Source of the DNA: Komarekiella atlantica HA4396-MV6
Lineage (GTDB): Bacteria; Cyanobacteriota; Cyanobacteriia; Cyanobacteriales; Nostocaceae
Direction: 5' to 3'
DNA length: 64,000 nt
Assembly: GCA_019359395.1 (NCBI GenBank)
Contig: JAHHHK010000003.1
Location: 124,001 to 188,000 of the forward strand
Part shown: in pieces, positions 28,636 through 37,463 of the stretch
Position numbering within the stretch: position 1 is the first letter of the stretch
Layout: the number at the start of each line of letters is the position of its first letter
Notes under the pieces: generated by a model
What the model was told of the DNA's origin: nothing
The model's input: the letters and a program-made list of their open reading frames with translations, nothing else
The model's database searches: none
Program-made: the position numbers and the translations under genes

Positions 28636-29050
28636 TACTGAATTTTTTGCTTTTTGTTAAGTCAGGAGTAGGGACGCGATTAATCGCGTCTGTACAAGGG
28701 TCAGGAGTAGAGACGCGATTAATCGCGTCTGTACAAGGGTCAGGAGTAGAGACGCGATTAATCGCGTCTGTACAAGGGTCAGGAGTCATTCAATTTTGGA
28801 TTTGCAATGATTTGCAATTTGGGATTTTAGATTATTCAATCCAAAATCTAAAATCTAAAATTCCCCTACTCCCCTGTTCCTCTAACTATGGCAATACTGC
28901 AAACTAAGTAGGTAGATTTAATTAAATGTAAGATAAAACTTTTGTTCGTATTGAGCGATTTATCGCTCTATATAAGGTTTTTAAGGGCTAGAGCCGCTTA
29001 CTACTAGCTCTGATTTAATTAAGCCCTTCTACTTAAATGCATCAAATTAG
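28636..29050. other. Repeat-containing convergent intergenic region
   Basis: Besides the 39-bp repeats (separate entry), 28836-28862 has CCAAAATCTAAAATCTAAAATT with an inverted partner upstream (TTTGGGATTTTAGATT near 28816). Positions 28950-29030 contain an inverted arrangement of GAGCGATTTATCGCTC. No gene; short open frames here simply read through the 39-bp units. Confidence 0.5.
28661..28788. repeat. Three exact-length 39-bp palindromic tandem repeats (LTRR-like)
   Basis: Units at 28661-28699, 28700-28738 and 28739-28777 plus an 11-base partial copy. Each has the core palindrome GACGCGATTAATCGCGTC, flanked by GTCAGGAGTA and TGTACAAGG. Only one base differs between units 1 and 2. Because 39 is divisible by three, all frames stay open and create spurious 13-residue periodic peptides on both strands. 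Confidence 0.92.
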
Positions 29051-29647
29051 TTAATATTGGTCTGGTTGCCAGTTAGGATTTATGAGACTTGTAAGGATAT
29101 GATCTTCCCATTGTCCATTAATCAACAAATAGTCTCTAGCATATCCTTCAATTACAAAACCTAGTCTTTTAAGCACATTACCACTGCGGCGATTATGAGG
29201 CATGTAATTTGCCATAATACGGTGAAAATTTAATTCTTGAAATACATACTGAGTTGCTGCTTTTAACGCTTCTGTCATATACCCTTTACCTTGTCTAGCT
29301 TCGGCAAGGCTATATCCCACATAGCAAAAATGAGCGGCTCCTCGAACAAAATTACTAAAATTAACAGTTCCAATAATGACAGTTGGATTTCTTTTTGTAT
29401 AAATAAATAGCTTTAATGATTGGTCATTAATAAATTCTAAAAAACTATTTTCTATCTGATAATGCCAATACTTTTCGGTGAAAAAACTGTCAGCCCAACG
29501 AGGGTAAAATGGAGTGAGATAGGTTTTATTATCAGTGAAGTATTTAATGATTTGGGGTATATCTTCTAAGATCGGCACTCGTAATAATAGGCGATCGCTT
29601 GTAATTATTGGCAGTTCTGATCTCATAAACCCCATCTCATCAAGCAT
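29051..29647 (-). CDS. GNAT family N-acetyltransferase (RimJ/RimL-like)
   Basis: 198 aa. The domain begins ITSDRLLLRVPILEDIPQI, has the acetyl-CoA-binding region GYSLAEARQGKGYMTEALKAA (Q/RxxGxG/A motif as RQGKGY) and ends NVLKRLGFVIEGYARDYLLING, the RimJ/RimL pattern. It should acetylate a protein N-terminus or small amine; the substrate is unknown. It starts three bases after the rppB stop, so it is the last gene of the rppA-rppB operon. ATG 29647 is the first of three close in-frame ATGs. Confidence 0.9.
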   Translation of the reverse strand: MLDEMGFMRSELPIITSDRLLLRVPILEDIPQIIKYFTDNKTYLTPFYPRWADSFFTEKYWHYQIENSFLEFINDQSLKLFIYTKRNPTVIIGTVNFSNFVRGAAHFCYVGYSLAEARQGKGYMTEALKAATQYVFQELNFHRIMANYMPHNRRSGNVLKRLGFVIEGYARDYLLINGQWEDHILTSLINPNWQPDQY

Positions 29648-29650
29648 TGG

Positions 29651-30928
29651 TCAAAGTTTGAGGGGAAGACTAATTTGAAAGGTTGAGCCTTGACCAAGTA
29701 TACTCTTTACAGTGATTTGTCCCCCGTATGCTTGCACAATTTGTTGCGCGATCGCAAGTCCGAGTCCAAAGCCGCCTGTTTGGCGAGATCGCACAGTATC
29801 TACACGGTAAAAACGATCAAAGATATGCGGCAAATCAGTGGCAGGAATGCCAATACCATTGTCAATGACCTGAATCACAGCCCGATGGGACTGAGTAAAC
29901 AGACGCAATTGCACCTTACCACCCGTTGGCGTGTATTTTAAGGCATTACTCAGTAGATTGATTACGGCTTGTTTTAGCAAGTTGGCGTCAGCTTGTAGCA
30001 TGACGGGTTGCTCTGAAAGTTGAGTGCTGAAATTGAGGTTTTGAGTAGAAGATTGAGTGATAAACTCTTGAGCAAGCGATCGCAGCAGTTCGTTCAAATC
30101 AACGGGTTTTAATATAGTTTCCCCAAGCGATGCATCATAACGCGAAAGAAAGAGCAAATTGTTAATCAGCGTACTCATGGATTTGGCAGTTTCCGCAATC
30201 TTTTGCAATCGAAATCGTTGCTCACAGGGGTCTTCGGGTGGCATTAGAGCAACTTGGGCATTGCTCAATACTGTTGCGACAGGTGTGCGTAATTCATGAG
30301 AAGCATCGGCTGTAAACCGCTGCAATTGCTGATAAGCACGGAGGGTTGGCCGCATTGCTAATCCGCCCAAAAACCAACCTGTAATCCCAATTACGCCAAA
30401 TGTCACGGGAACACCCAAAGCAAAAAACAAGCGAGCTTGATTCAAGCTACTGCGTAGAGAGTCCATCGGGGCTGCCGTTTGGAAGTAGCCAACCAACACT
30501 TTATCTTGTAAAACGGGAAGAGTGAGTTGGCGAACCCAGGTAGTTGCAGTGGAAAAACGAGCTGAGCCAAACGGCGCTTGCACCGTTTTAAATCCGGGCG
30601 CTGTGGTCAACTGTTTGTCACCCGATGAACCAACAAACTGTACAAGTTGCCTGTTAGCGTTATACCACCGAGCATATATCAATCCACCATTCAACGTTAC
30701 ACCGTTCTCTAAACGAGTTTGACTGCGTTGGTTTTGCCATTGACTTTGATAAAGCGAGTACTGAGTTTTGGCAGCAAAGGCTTTACTTTGTAAAAAGAGT
30801 TCGTCATCAAAAAACCGCAACTGATCTTCCACGTTCAGACAGTAGCCCACTCCTGCAAAAGCAAATAAAATTCCACCCATTGACAGGGCAAACCAATGAG
30901 CAAGATTACGGCGACTGTGATTAAACAC
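29651..30928 (-). CDS. rppB: Sensor histidine kinase, RppB-like
   Basis: 425 aa from GTG 30928. Two transmembrane segments (about residues 8-28 and 170-190) flank a periplasmic sensor of about 140 residues. The cytoplasmic part has the H-box [20 protein letters not shown]-box [16 protein letters not shown]1 DNGIGIP and G2 GGFGLGLAI, all intact. It pairs with the response regulator just upstream; RppA/RppB (NrsR/NrsS) in Synechocystis respond to redox state or nickel. The frame stays open upstream to a TTG at 31087 only because it runs through two 39-bp repeats and low-complexity DNA, so I reject that longer start. The name is from similarity and gene order. Confidence 0.88.
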   Translation of the reverse strand: MFNHSRRNLAHWFALSMGGILFAFAGVGYCLNVEDQLRFFDDELFLQSKAFAAKTQYSLYQSQWQNQRSQTRLENGVTLNGGLIYARWYNANRQLVQFVGSSGDKQLTTAPGFKTVQAPFGSARFSTATTWVRQLTLPVLQDKVLVGYFQTAAPMDSLRSSLNQARLFFALGVPVTFGVIGITGWFLGGLAMRPTLRAYQQLQRFTADASHELRTPVATVLSNAQVALMPPEDPCEQRFRLQKIAETAKSMSTLINNLLFLSRYDASLGETILKPVDLNELLRSLAQEFITQSSTQNLNFSTQLSEQPVMLQADANLLKQAVINLLSNALKYTPTGGKVQLRLFTQSHRAVIQVIDNGIGIPATDLPHIFDRFYRVDTVRSRQTGGFGLGLAIAQQIVQAYGGQITVKSILGQGSTFQISLPLKL

Positions 30929-30930
30929 TT

Positions 30931-31078
30931 TGGGGATTGGGGATTGGGGACTGGGGACTAGGGGGCAGAGGGGAATAAATACTGGTTTTTGACCCTTGAC
31001 CCTTGTACAGACGCGATTAATCGCGTCTCTACTCTTGACTTCTGTACAGACGCGATTAATCGCGTCTCTACTCTTGAC
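30931..31078. repeat. 39-bp repeats (two units) and GGGGACTGGGG repeat between rppA and rppB
   Basis: Two palindromic cores GACGCGATTAATCGCGTC are spaced exactly 39 bases apart (starting 31010 and 31049), inverted relative to the copies at 28661. Between these and rppB lies GGGGATTGGGGACTGGGGACTAGG (30931-30962). The repeats fill the intercistronic space. Confidence 0.88.
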
Positions 31079-31091
31079 AAATAACAAATAA

Positions 31092-31766
31092 CTAATTTGG
31101 CGGATTCAATCGATAACCCATTCGATGCACCGTTTCTATCCAATCTTTAGCATCAACGGTTTGTAGACGTTGGCGTAGACGGCGAACCAAGGTTGTAACT
31201 GCGTTACTTTCGGGTTCGTCTCCCCAACTCCAAATGGCTTGCTCAATCTGGTCATGAGATAAGACTTGGCGGGGATGACGCATCAAATATTCCATTAATT
31301 GAAACTCACGACTGGAAAGTTGAGTCGTTAAGCAACCACGTTCAATTGTCAAATTGGATAAATGAAGTTGCAAATCACCCAAGCTGAGTATATCGCCTTG
31401 CCACATTGGCGATCGCCGTCCCAATGCCCGCACTCGTGCCAACAACTCCAGCACATCCACAGGCTTCACTAAGTAATCATCAGCTCCCGCATCCAAACCC
31501 GTTACTTTATCCAAAACTGTATCTTTCGCTGTCAGCATTAGTACAGGAGCCAATTTACCCGCTCGTCGATATACCTGGCAGATTTCTACCCCGCTCACTT
31601 TGGGCAACATCCAATCTAGAATCAGTAAGTCATAGTCTTTGCGAAAAGCAAACCATTGCGCTGTTTCTCCATCTTCAATCGCATCCACTGTATGCCCCAC
31701 TTTCAACAATGCTGTCCGCAGTGGCTCTAGCTGCGATGGGTCATCTTCCACTAATAAGATCAACAT
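31092..31766 (-). CDS. rppA: Response regulator, OmpR family, RppA-like
   Basis: 224 aa. Receiver domain (residues 1-115): acidic pair EDD at 7-9, phosphorylated Asp in LLILDWMLP (about residue 52) and Lys in YLVKPVD. The winged-helix DNA-binding domain follows ([34 protein letters not shown]). It would bind DNA on phosphorylation by the downstream kinase. ATG 31766. Divergent from the 31944 gene, with seven tandem heptamers in the shared upstream region. Symbol given by similarity to cyanobacterial RppA. Confidence 0.92.
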   Translation of the reverse strand: MLILLVEDDPSQLEPLRTALLKVGHTVDAIEDGETAQWFAFRKDYDLLILDWMLPKVSGVEICQVYRRAGKLAPVLMLTAKDTVLDKVTGLDAGADDYLVKPVDVLELLARVRALGRRSPMWQGDILSLGDLQLHLSNLTIERGCLTTQLSSREFQLMEYLMRHPRQVLSHDQIEQAIWSWGDEPESNAVTTLVRRLRQRLQTVDAKDWIETVHRMGYRLNPPN

Positions 31767-31840
31767 CCCATTTGCTCAGCTTGCTATGATTTCTGCTTCT
31801 CAGTTCTAAGATTAAGCTAAAAGAGTGACATAGAAGTGAC

Positions 31841-31892
31841 AGTAAACAGTAAACAGTAAACAGTAAACAGTAAACAGTAAACAGTAAACAGT
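31841..31892. repeat. Short tandem heptamer repeat (AGTAAAC)7
   Basis: Seven perfect copies of AGTAAAC plus a partial AGT. This is the STRR class of heterocystous cyanobacteria. It lies in the divergent control region of rppA and the 31944 gene, where copy number could slip by multiples of seven bases. Confidence 0.95.
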
Positions 31893-31943
31893 GATGAGTG
31901 CTGAGTTGGTAAATTAAGTGAGTAATTAACTCTGTAATTTTCT

Positions 31944-32333
31944 ATGCACCAACTTCAACTATTTCAGGTGTTGCGATCAATCGGCTTTGTGTTTTGGTTG
32001 TCCTTGCCATTGGTTGGGTTGGTGTTTTGGCTAGGAAGTGGCTTTGTGGGAGATCGGATTTTGAGCCGCACCTACGACAATAAAAAATATCTGCCAGCGG
32101 ATAAACAATCGGTAAGGCAGACGATGAAAAGAATAGTGGCGATTAAGGTAGAAATTCGGCAACAAGATGGCGTTTCTTTGGTGAATGTCAAAACGGATAA
32201 CTCAGTTCTTAGAAGTATCATGTTTGAGTTTCCAGTAACGGAGCCGAGCCAACTTGAAACCACCCTCAGTCAAGAGTTAGGTTTACCACGCGATCGCATT
32301 AAAGAACTAATTAGCTATTCAGCTGTTAATTAA
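31944..32333 (+). CDS. Hypothetical membrane-anchored protein, divergent from rppA
   Basis: 129 aa. One hydrophobic segment at about residues 12-36 (IGFVFWLSLPLVGLVFWLGSG) and a basic soluble C-terminal part with short strands (VEIRQQDGVSLVNVKT) ending in a helix GLPRDRIKELISYS. No family recognised. Its position next to a two-component system suggests a regulated or sensory accessory membrane protein, an inference from neighbourhood only. Confidence 0.65.
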   Translation: MHQLQLFQVLRSIGFVFWLSLPLVGLVFWLGSGFVGDRILSRTYDNKKYLPADKQSVRQTMKRIVAIKVEIRQQDGVSLVNVKTDNSVLRSIMFEFPVTEPSQLETTLSQELGLPRDRIKELISYSAVN

Positions 32334-32512
32334 GCCTTCTACTTATTTGTTTAATTTATACAAAAGTACCACAATGTAACTAAAGCTACCGTTACAAAAA
32401 CTGTAACAGTCCAGTCTTTCTGCCACTGCAAATGCAATAGTTAACAATTGATGCATGATTAGCGTCAATTTTGAGTGGTAAATCAAAAATCTTTGGCAAG
32501 CGAGGTGGTAGA

Positions 32513-33844
32513 ATGAGTCGGCAAAAATTTAGTGGTGTGAAAGAAAATTTCCTGCAAAGACGTTACGGTGTTAGTCTGGGAAGACGTTACGTTTTAGCGG
32601 CCGCGAGTGTTGTCTTATTGGGTGTATTAGGGTGTTCTCAGGTCAATAATAGTACAAATGCCCTTGCTCAATCTAGTTCGCCTCAGCCAGAATCTCCATT
32701 GCCAAAAAAAACAGTCAACTCTGATCCAAGGATTGTTGATGCTAACAACAAGTTTGGCTTCAAACTGTTTGCAGAAGTTCAGAAAAACGATAGTACTGAA
32801 AAGAATGTTTTTATCTCACCTACGAGTGTAGCGATCGCTCTAGCTATGACCTACAACGGTGCTAGCGGATCGACTCAACAAGCAATGGCAAAGACCCTAG
32901 AATTACAGGGTATGAGTTTGCAAGAGATTAATTCTTCTTACGCAGCATCAAAAAAGCTTCTAGAAAACCCGGATGCGAAAGTTCAACTGACTATTGCCAA
33001 CTCACTTTGGGCAAATCAAGATGCTAATTTTCAACCAGATTTTCTCCAGAGAACTCAGGATTTTTATCAAGCAAAAGTCAGCAATTTAAACTTTAAAGAT
33101 GCCGCAGCAGTCAATACTATCAATAACTGGGTCAATGAGAATACACGCGGAAAAATCAACAAGATTGTGGAAACAATTGAACCAGACCAGGTACTATTTT
33201 TGATTAATGCTATATATTTCAAAGGTAACTGGAGCCAAGAATTTGATAAAAGCCAAACTACTCAACACCCTTTTAACTCTATATCTGGCAGGCAAAAACA
33301 ACACCCAATGATGTCTCAAAAGGGTGACTACAGATACTATGAAAACCAACAATTTCAGGCAGTTAGTTTACCTTACGGCAAAGATGGTAAGGTCAGCTTT
33401 TATATCTTTCTGCCTAAACAGAACTCAAATCTCAAAACCTTCTATCAAAACTTGAATGTTGAGAACTGGGAAAAATGGATGACTCAGTTCAACAAACAAG
33501 CAGGTTTTATTCGCTTACCTCGTTTTAAAACGGACTATGATGTGACGCTTAACGATGCGCTGAAAGCTTTGGGTATGGAAGAAGCTTTCAGTAGTAAAGC
33601 TAACTTTTCTGGCATGGGTAAAAATTTTGCCATTAGCCAGGTTCAGCATAAAACTTTTGTTGAAGTGAATGAAGAAGGCACCGAAGCTGCTGCGGCTACT
33701 TCAGTAGCAGTAGAGGCGGTATCTTTGAGACAGCAACCACAACCATTTAAAATGATCGTTGACCGCCCCTTCTTCTGTGTCATTAGGGATAATCAAACAG
33801 GGAACATTTTATTTATGGGTTCAATTGTTGAGCCGCAGTCATAA
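32513..33844 (+). CDS. Serpin (serine protease inhibitor), putative lipoprotein
   Basis: 443 aa from ATG 32513, which has GAGGTGG ending five bases upstream. The N-terminus is an export signal with a lipobox-like LLGVLGC at about residue 42, so the protein is probably lipid-anchored outside the cytoplasm. The serpin fold is clear: NVFISPTSVAIALAMTYNGA, INAIYFKGNWSQEF and DRPFFCVIRDNQTGNILFMG. The reactive-centre loop reads EEGTEAAAATSVAVEA, with the small-residue hinge of inhibitory members; aligning with alpha-1-antitrypsin puts P1-P1' at Val-Ser. It likely traps an elastase- or similar serine protease. Monocistronic, converging with the AI-2E transporter gene. Confidence 0.93.
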   Translation: MSRQKFSGVKENFLQRRYGVSLGRRYVLAAASVVLLGVLGCSQVNNSTNALAQSSSPQPESPLPKKTVNSDPRIVDANNKFGFKLFAEVQKNDSTEKNVFISPTSVAIALAMTYNGASGSTQQAMAKTLELQGMSLQEINSSYAASKKLLENPDAKVQLTIANSLWANQDANFQPDFLQRTQDFYQAKVSNLNFKDAAAVNTINNWVNENTRGKINKIVETIEPDQVLFLINAIYFKGNWSQEFDKSQTTQHPFNSISGRQKQHPMMSQKGDYRYYENQQFQAVSLPYGKDGKVSFYIFLPKQNSNLKTFYQNLNVENWEKWMTQFNKQAGFIRLPRFKTDYDVTLNDALKALGMEEAFSSKANFSGMGKNFAISQVQHKTFVEVNEEGTEAAAATSVAVEAVSLRQQPQPFKMIVDRPFFCVIRDNQTGNILFMGSIVEPQS

Positions 33845-33876
33845 AGTCAAAATTCCTTCATTGTTAAATTGCATCT

Positions 33877-35052
33877 TTAAGGTAATGTCGCTTCAGAAAC
33901 GCTCAAAGAATTTTTGGCGTCAGCTTTTGAGGACTCTCCTGCTGCGACGGGTGCAGCTATTTCCTCAGTGGCGCTATCGTCCATCTGGCTGCTTAACGGC
34001 TCAGGACGTAGAGCGCTTAAAGCAGTCTTAATCACAACAGCCGTAGGTACTGCCACAATTACACCCAAGAGTCCACCAATTCTCGCCCCTGTTAAGACTG
34101 AAATTAGAATCCAAACAGGGTTTAAACCAGTAAAACTACCTAAAATACGGGGGGCAATTAAGTTTTCGAGAATTTGCTGTACGATTACTGCTGCCACCAA
34201 CACCCGCACCCCCATTGAAAAATCTTGCAGTGCTACTAACAAAGTAGTCATAGCGATACCCACAGAACCGCCAAAGGGGACGAGAGCCATGATGCCAATA
34301 GTTAAGCCAAACAGCAGACCAAATGGCACTTTCAGCCACAAAAATGTCGGAATCAGGGCTGAGGCCATACAGGTAGATAAAATCAACTGGGTGATGAAGA
34401 AATTTTGAAAGCTCAGGCGCACCGTTCGAGAAAAAGGATCTCGAAATTTAGTGGGTAGCCATTCGACTAAACTTTCCCACAGTTCATCTCCATGCTGCAA
34501 AAGATAAAAAGTCAAAACCATCGTCAAGAGAAAATCCAGCAGGCTAGTGACTGTGACTACAGCCAGATTTAAAACTTGTCCGGCGATCGCTTGCAATTGT
34601 CCCTTGACGCGATCGTTGATTTGCACTACCAAAGCATCAAGGTTAATCGGTAAACCAAAAATCTCAGCTTTCTCGTTTAATAACATTAACTGAGAGCGTC
34701 CAGAGTCAATTAACTCCGGTAAACGAGCCACCAGTTGCTCAGCTTGAGTTAGGGCTAATGGAAAAAGGGTAACACCCAAAGCCAATAAAATCGATAAAGC
34801 CAACAGAAATACTAAAATAGCAACTTGTTCTCGCCTAGCACCGTGATGCTCCATCCAGCTTACGGGGTAGTTGAGCAGAAATGCTAGTACTGAGGCTCCG
34901 ACTAAAATGACTATCAGGGAATGGAAGTAATTAAAAATTGCCGAAATTGCCCAACTATTGAGAACTAGCAACGGAGCGAATAAAGCGATCGCCCCGATTC
35001 GCGCTATTGGTGTGAGTGTTTGCCACCAGTCTAGAAGCTTGCGTGTCTGCAT
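33877..35052 (-). CDS. AI-2E family transporter
   Basis: 391 aa, seven or eight hydrophobic segments, with the family pattern of two N-terminal helices, a long soluble stretch (about residues 105-165, LPELIDSGRSQLMLL) and C-terminal helices (GIMALVPFGGSVGIAMTTLLVAL, RILGSFTGLNPVWILISVLTGAR). Members move small molecules or ions (AI-2 exporter TqsA, Na+/H+ antiport) and the substrate cannot be told from sequence. A Ser/Ala/Glu-rich soluble tail of about 40 residues ends the protein. Confidence 0.9.
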   Translation of the reverse strand: MQTRKLLDWWQTLTPIARIGAIALFAPLLVLNSWAISAIFNYFHSLIVILVGASVLAFLLNYPVSWMEHHGARREQVAILVFLLALSILLALGVTLFPLALTQAEQLVARLPELIDSGRSQLMLLNEKAEIFGLPINLDALVVQINDRVKGQLQAIAGQVLNLAVVTVTSLLDFLLTMVLTFYLLQHGDELWESLVEWLPTKFRDPFSRTVRLSFQNFFITQLILSTCMASALIPTFLWLKVPFGLLFGLTIGIMALVPFGGSVGIAMTTLLVALQDFSMGVRVLVAAVIVQQILENLIAPRILGSFTGLNPVWILISVLTGARIGGLLGVIVAVPTAVVIKTALSALRPEPLSSQMDDSATEEIAAPVAAGESSKADAKNSLSVSEATLP

Positions 35053-35161
35053 TTTGAGCTGATTGCGGGATAGAACTAAATTGAATCCTTATTTACAGCT
35101 TATTATCTCTAACTACATGAATCTCTTTCATCCTTCTAGTTTAGGAGTTAGACTAAGCCAA

Positions 35162-35767
35162 ATGGAAAATCTTGAACCAAAAGAGACTGGGAAAATCGGG
35201 ACTGGAGACTGGGGACTGGGGACTGGGGAAGAATTTTCCCAATCACGCCAGTTCGCCCAAGTTGGGAAACCCGACCATGTAAGTAGCTCCTCAGTACTCA
35301 ATCATGTCACTTGCTTTCCGACGCAGGATGACACGCCACTCCCTTCAACGGGGGGAACCCCCGCACAGGGGTGGCTCAGGAACGCAGTGGCTCCCCAGTA
35401 CCAAATTGCCAATGAAGACACAAATACCCCAAAAATACAATTAATTTTGTATTTGATTCCGGTGATTGGTTTTTTCCCATCTCTGTGGACTCTCTATCGC
35501 CGTCAGGGAAGTCGGGAACAACTTGCCACTAGTCGTCTGTCTATTACTTTGGCATCAGCTTGGCTCTTGGGATACCTATTGTTAGCAACCGGAGCAGCAA
35601 CTTCAGATTTATTCACACTGCGTCTATTCATCCTTAATAGCTTTCTCACCTCTGGTTACTTTTTAATAAATGTCTGGTTAATTATTCGCCTGCTCCAAGG
35701 TAGATCTAGGCGCATACCAGGGTTTAGCAACTTTGCTGAGCGGATGCTAGGCAAGTACTTATCTTAA
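35162..35767 (+). CDS. Small membrane protein with repeat-derived N-terminal segment
   Basis: 201 aa from ATG 35162 (a longer frame opens with TTG 35063 or ATG 35117; no start has a good ribosome site). The C-terminal 95 residues hold three transmembrane helices (LILYLIPVIGFFPSLWTLY, LASAWLLGYLLLATGAA, LTSGYFLINVWLIIRLL) and look like a conserved cyanobacterial membrane domain of unknown role. Residues about 12-80 are read from dispersed repeat text at 35198-35402, giving a Gly/Thr/Ser-rich, probably disordered stretch. Divergent from the AI-2E transporter gene. Confidence 0.65.
   Translation: MENLEPKETGKIGTGDWGLGTGEEFSQSRQFAQVGKPDHVSSSSVLNHVTCFPTQDDTPLPSTGGTPAQGWLRNAVAPQYQIANEDTNTPKIQLILYLIPVIGFFPSLWTLYRRQGSREQLATSRLSITLASAWLLGYLLLATGAATSDLFTLRLFILNSFLTSGYFLINVWLIIRLLQGRSRRIPGFSNFAERMLGKYLS
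35198..35402. repeat. Cluster of dispersed repeats lying in frame in the 35162 gene
   Basis: GGGACTGGAGACTGGGGACTGG (35198-35226 region), GGGAA/TTCCC palindromes, CACGCCAGTTCGCCCAAG and a large hairpin GCCACTCCC...GGGGTGGC enclosing GGGGGGAACCCCC (35335-35373). It closes with CTCCCCAGTACC. None introduces a stop in the coding frame. Confidence 0.75.
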
Positions 35768-36044
35768 TTAATTTGCAGAATTCACGGTATTTTTACTCAT
35801 CTTTTCCCAAATCACAGATGATTTACCATGTAGCTGGTCAAATCCAGTTTATTATTGCCATACTTCAATAAAAACATTTCTAGATTTGCCCAAAAAAGAA
35901 TAAATGCTGCTATAAGTGTTTTGGTTGAAACAACAAAGAAAAAGTTAGCACTAATAATTAAGAGTTAGCTATTATGGGTTGATTTATCTACATATTTTGA
36001 GTCTGTAAATTTACCGAATTTGATCAGTAAGTGTGAGGAAGTTT

Positions 36045-37463
36045 GTGACCATTCAAAGAAGTTCGGCAGAAGAAAACCAATCGGGAAAAGCCTCAAAGTC
36101 CAGCAAAAAAAATTCCCAGAAATCAAAATCAGGACGTTGGCTGTGGTTTTGGGTAGGTATGAGCGGGATTGCAATGGTGTCAGCAACAGCAGGGGCACTA
36201 TTGGCAGTATCTTTGACTAGTACCCCTTTGCAACAAGCTCAGCTAAGCCCACAGGATGAGGCGGTATTTGATAGCGATCGCATCTCTGGAGGTGGGCTGC
36301 GATTTTCGGAATTAACTCGCCCAGTCAATCTCTTAGTTATGGGGATGAGCGTACTCCCACCAGATGTTCAAAATCCTCCCACCGAAACCCAAAATCTCGG
36401 ATACCTGCCCCAGGTAAACTCCTTTGATGGTCTGGCCGATGTTATGCTTTTGCTGAAATTTGATCCAGAGACTAAAAAGGTAGCCATGCTCTCTATTCCT
36501 AGAGATACCCGTACAGAAATAGAAGGGTATGGTGTCAAAAAAATTAACGCCACTAATCTTGAAGGCGGGCCAGCTTTGAGTGCTAAAACTGTCAGTAATC
36601 TCTTGGGTGGGGTGGGAATTGATCGCTATGTCAGGATTAACGTTCTGGGAGTTGCCAAATTAATCGATGCTTTAGGTGGGGTAACAGTGTTCGTCCCCAA
36701 AGATATGAAGTATCAGGATGATTCTCAGCATCTATATATCAATTTGAAAGCAGGTAAGCAACATCTCAACGGCGATCAAGTACTGCAATTATTGCGGTTT
36801 CGCCATGATGAACTAGGAGATATTGGGCGGATTCAGCGGCAACAAATGGTGATGCGTGCTTTGATGGATCAGACGCTCAACCCGGCTACTGTGGCGCAAT
36901 TGCCGAAAGTTCTCGACGTAGTTAAAGAACATATCGACACCAATTTGACGGTTGAAGAGTTAGTAGCGCTATTAGGTTTTGGAGTGCGAACAAATCGCTC
37001 CAATATGCAGATGCTAATGCTACCAGGTCGTTTTAGCGAAAAGACTGAGTATGAGGCTAGCTATTGGTTGCCAAACAAAGATAATATTGCCAAACTCATG
37101 GCTCAGCACTTTGGTTTGGAATCAGAGCAAGGACAGCAGATAGTTGATCCAGCTTCTTTGCGAGTAGCAATTCAAGATAGCACAGGTGGCGATCGCTCTA
37201 ACCTCCGACCATTAATTAGAGCTTTAGAAAAAGCTGGATATCGTAACGTCTACGTGTCTAAACCTTGGGGTGAACCTTTAGAAGAAACTCACATTGTTGC
37301 CCAACAAGGAGATGGCGACAGCGCCGAATCAATTCGTAACACTTTAGGATTCGGCGAGGTACGAGTGGAAAGTACTGGCAATATTGGCTCGGATATTAGC
37401 ATTCAAGTGGGTCAAGATTGGTTACAACAAAAAGCTATCTTTGACAAATCTGATAACCCTTAA
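36045..37463 (+). CDS. LytR-CpsA-Psr (LCP) family protein
   Basis: 472 aa from GTG 36045, supported by GAGGAAG at 36035-36041; a GTG at 36033 in the same frame would add four residues. A basic Ser/Lys-rich cytoplasmic N-terminus is followed by one transmembrane helix (about residues 38-60). The LCP catalytic domain spans about 90-270, with KVAMLSIPRDTRTEI, GGVGIDRYVRINV, LGGVTVFVP and the Arg-rich LLRFRHDELGDIGRIQRQQ. LCP enzymes attach polysaccharides from lipid carriers to the cell wall. A LytR_C domain follows near the C-terminus (RVAIQDSTGGDRSNLRPLIRALEKAGY). Followed by a hairpin at 37601. Confidence 0.93.
   Translation: MTIQRSSAEENQSGKASKSSKKNSQKSKSGRWLWFWVGMSGIAMVSATAGALLAVSLTSTPLQQAQLSPQDEAVFDSDRISGGGLRFSELTRPVNLLVMGMSVLPPDVQNPPTETQNLGYLPQVNSFDGLADVMLLLKFDPETKKVAMLSIPRDTRTEIEGYGVKKINATNLEGGPALSAKTVSNLLGGVGIDRYVRINVLGVAKLIDALGGVTVFVPKDMKYQDDSQHLYINLKAGKQHLNGDQVLQLLRFRHDELGDIGRIQRQQMVMRALMDQTLNPATVAQLPKVLDVVKEHIDTNLTVEELVALLGFGVRTNRSNMQMLMLPGRFSEKTEYEASYWLPNKDNIAKLMAQHFGLESEQGQQIVDPASLRVAIQDSTGGDRSNLRPLIRALEKAGYRNVYVSKPWGEPLEETHIVAQQGDGDSAESIRNTLGFGEVRVESTGNIGSDISIQVGQDWLQQKAIFDKSDNP

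Noticed and set aside
28661-28788. Possible CRISPR array
   Set aside because: The three repeats are contiguous with no spacers between units, so this is a tandem repeat. No cas genes are present.
28601-28907. Small frames with [10 protein letters not shown] and ETRLIASVQ periodic peptides
   Set aside because: They are translations of the 39-bp tandem repeat on both strands, not genes.
33914-34408. 164-codon frame antisense to the AI-2E transporter
   Set aside because: Shadow of the coding strand; no start support or family resemblance.
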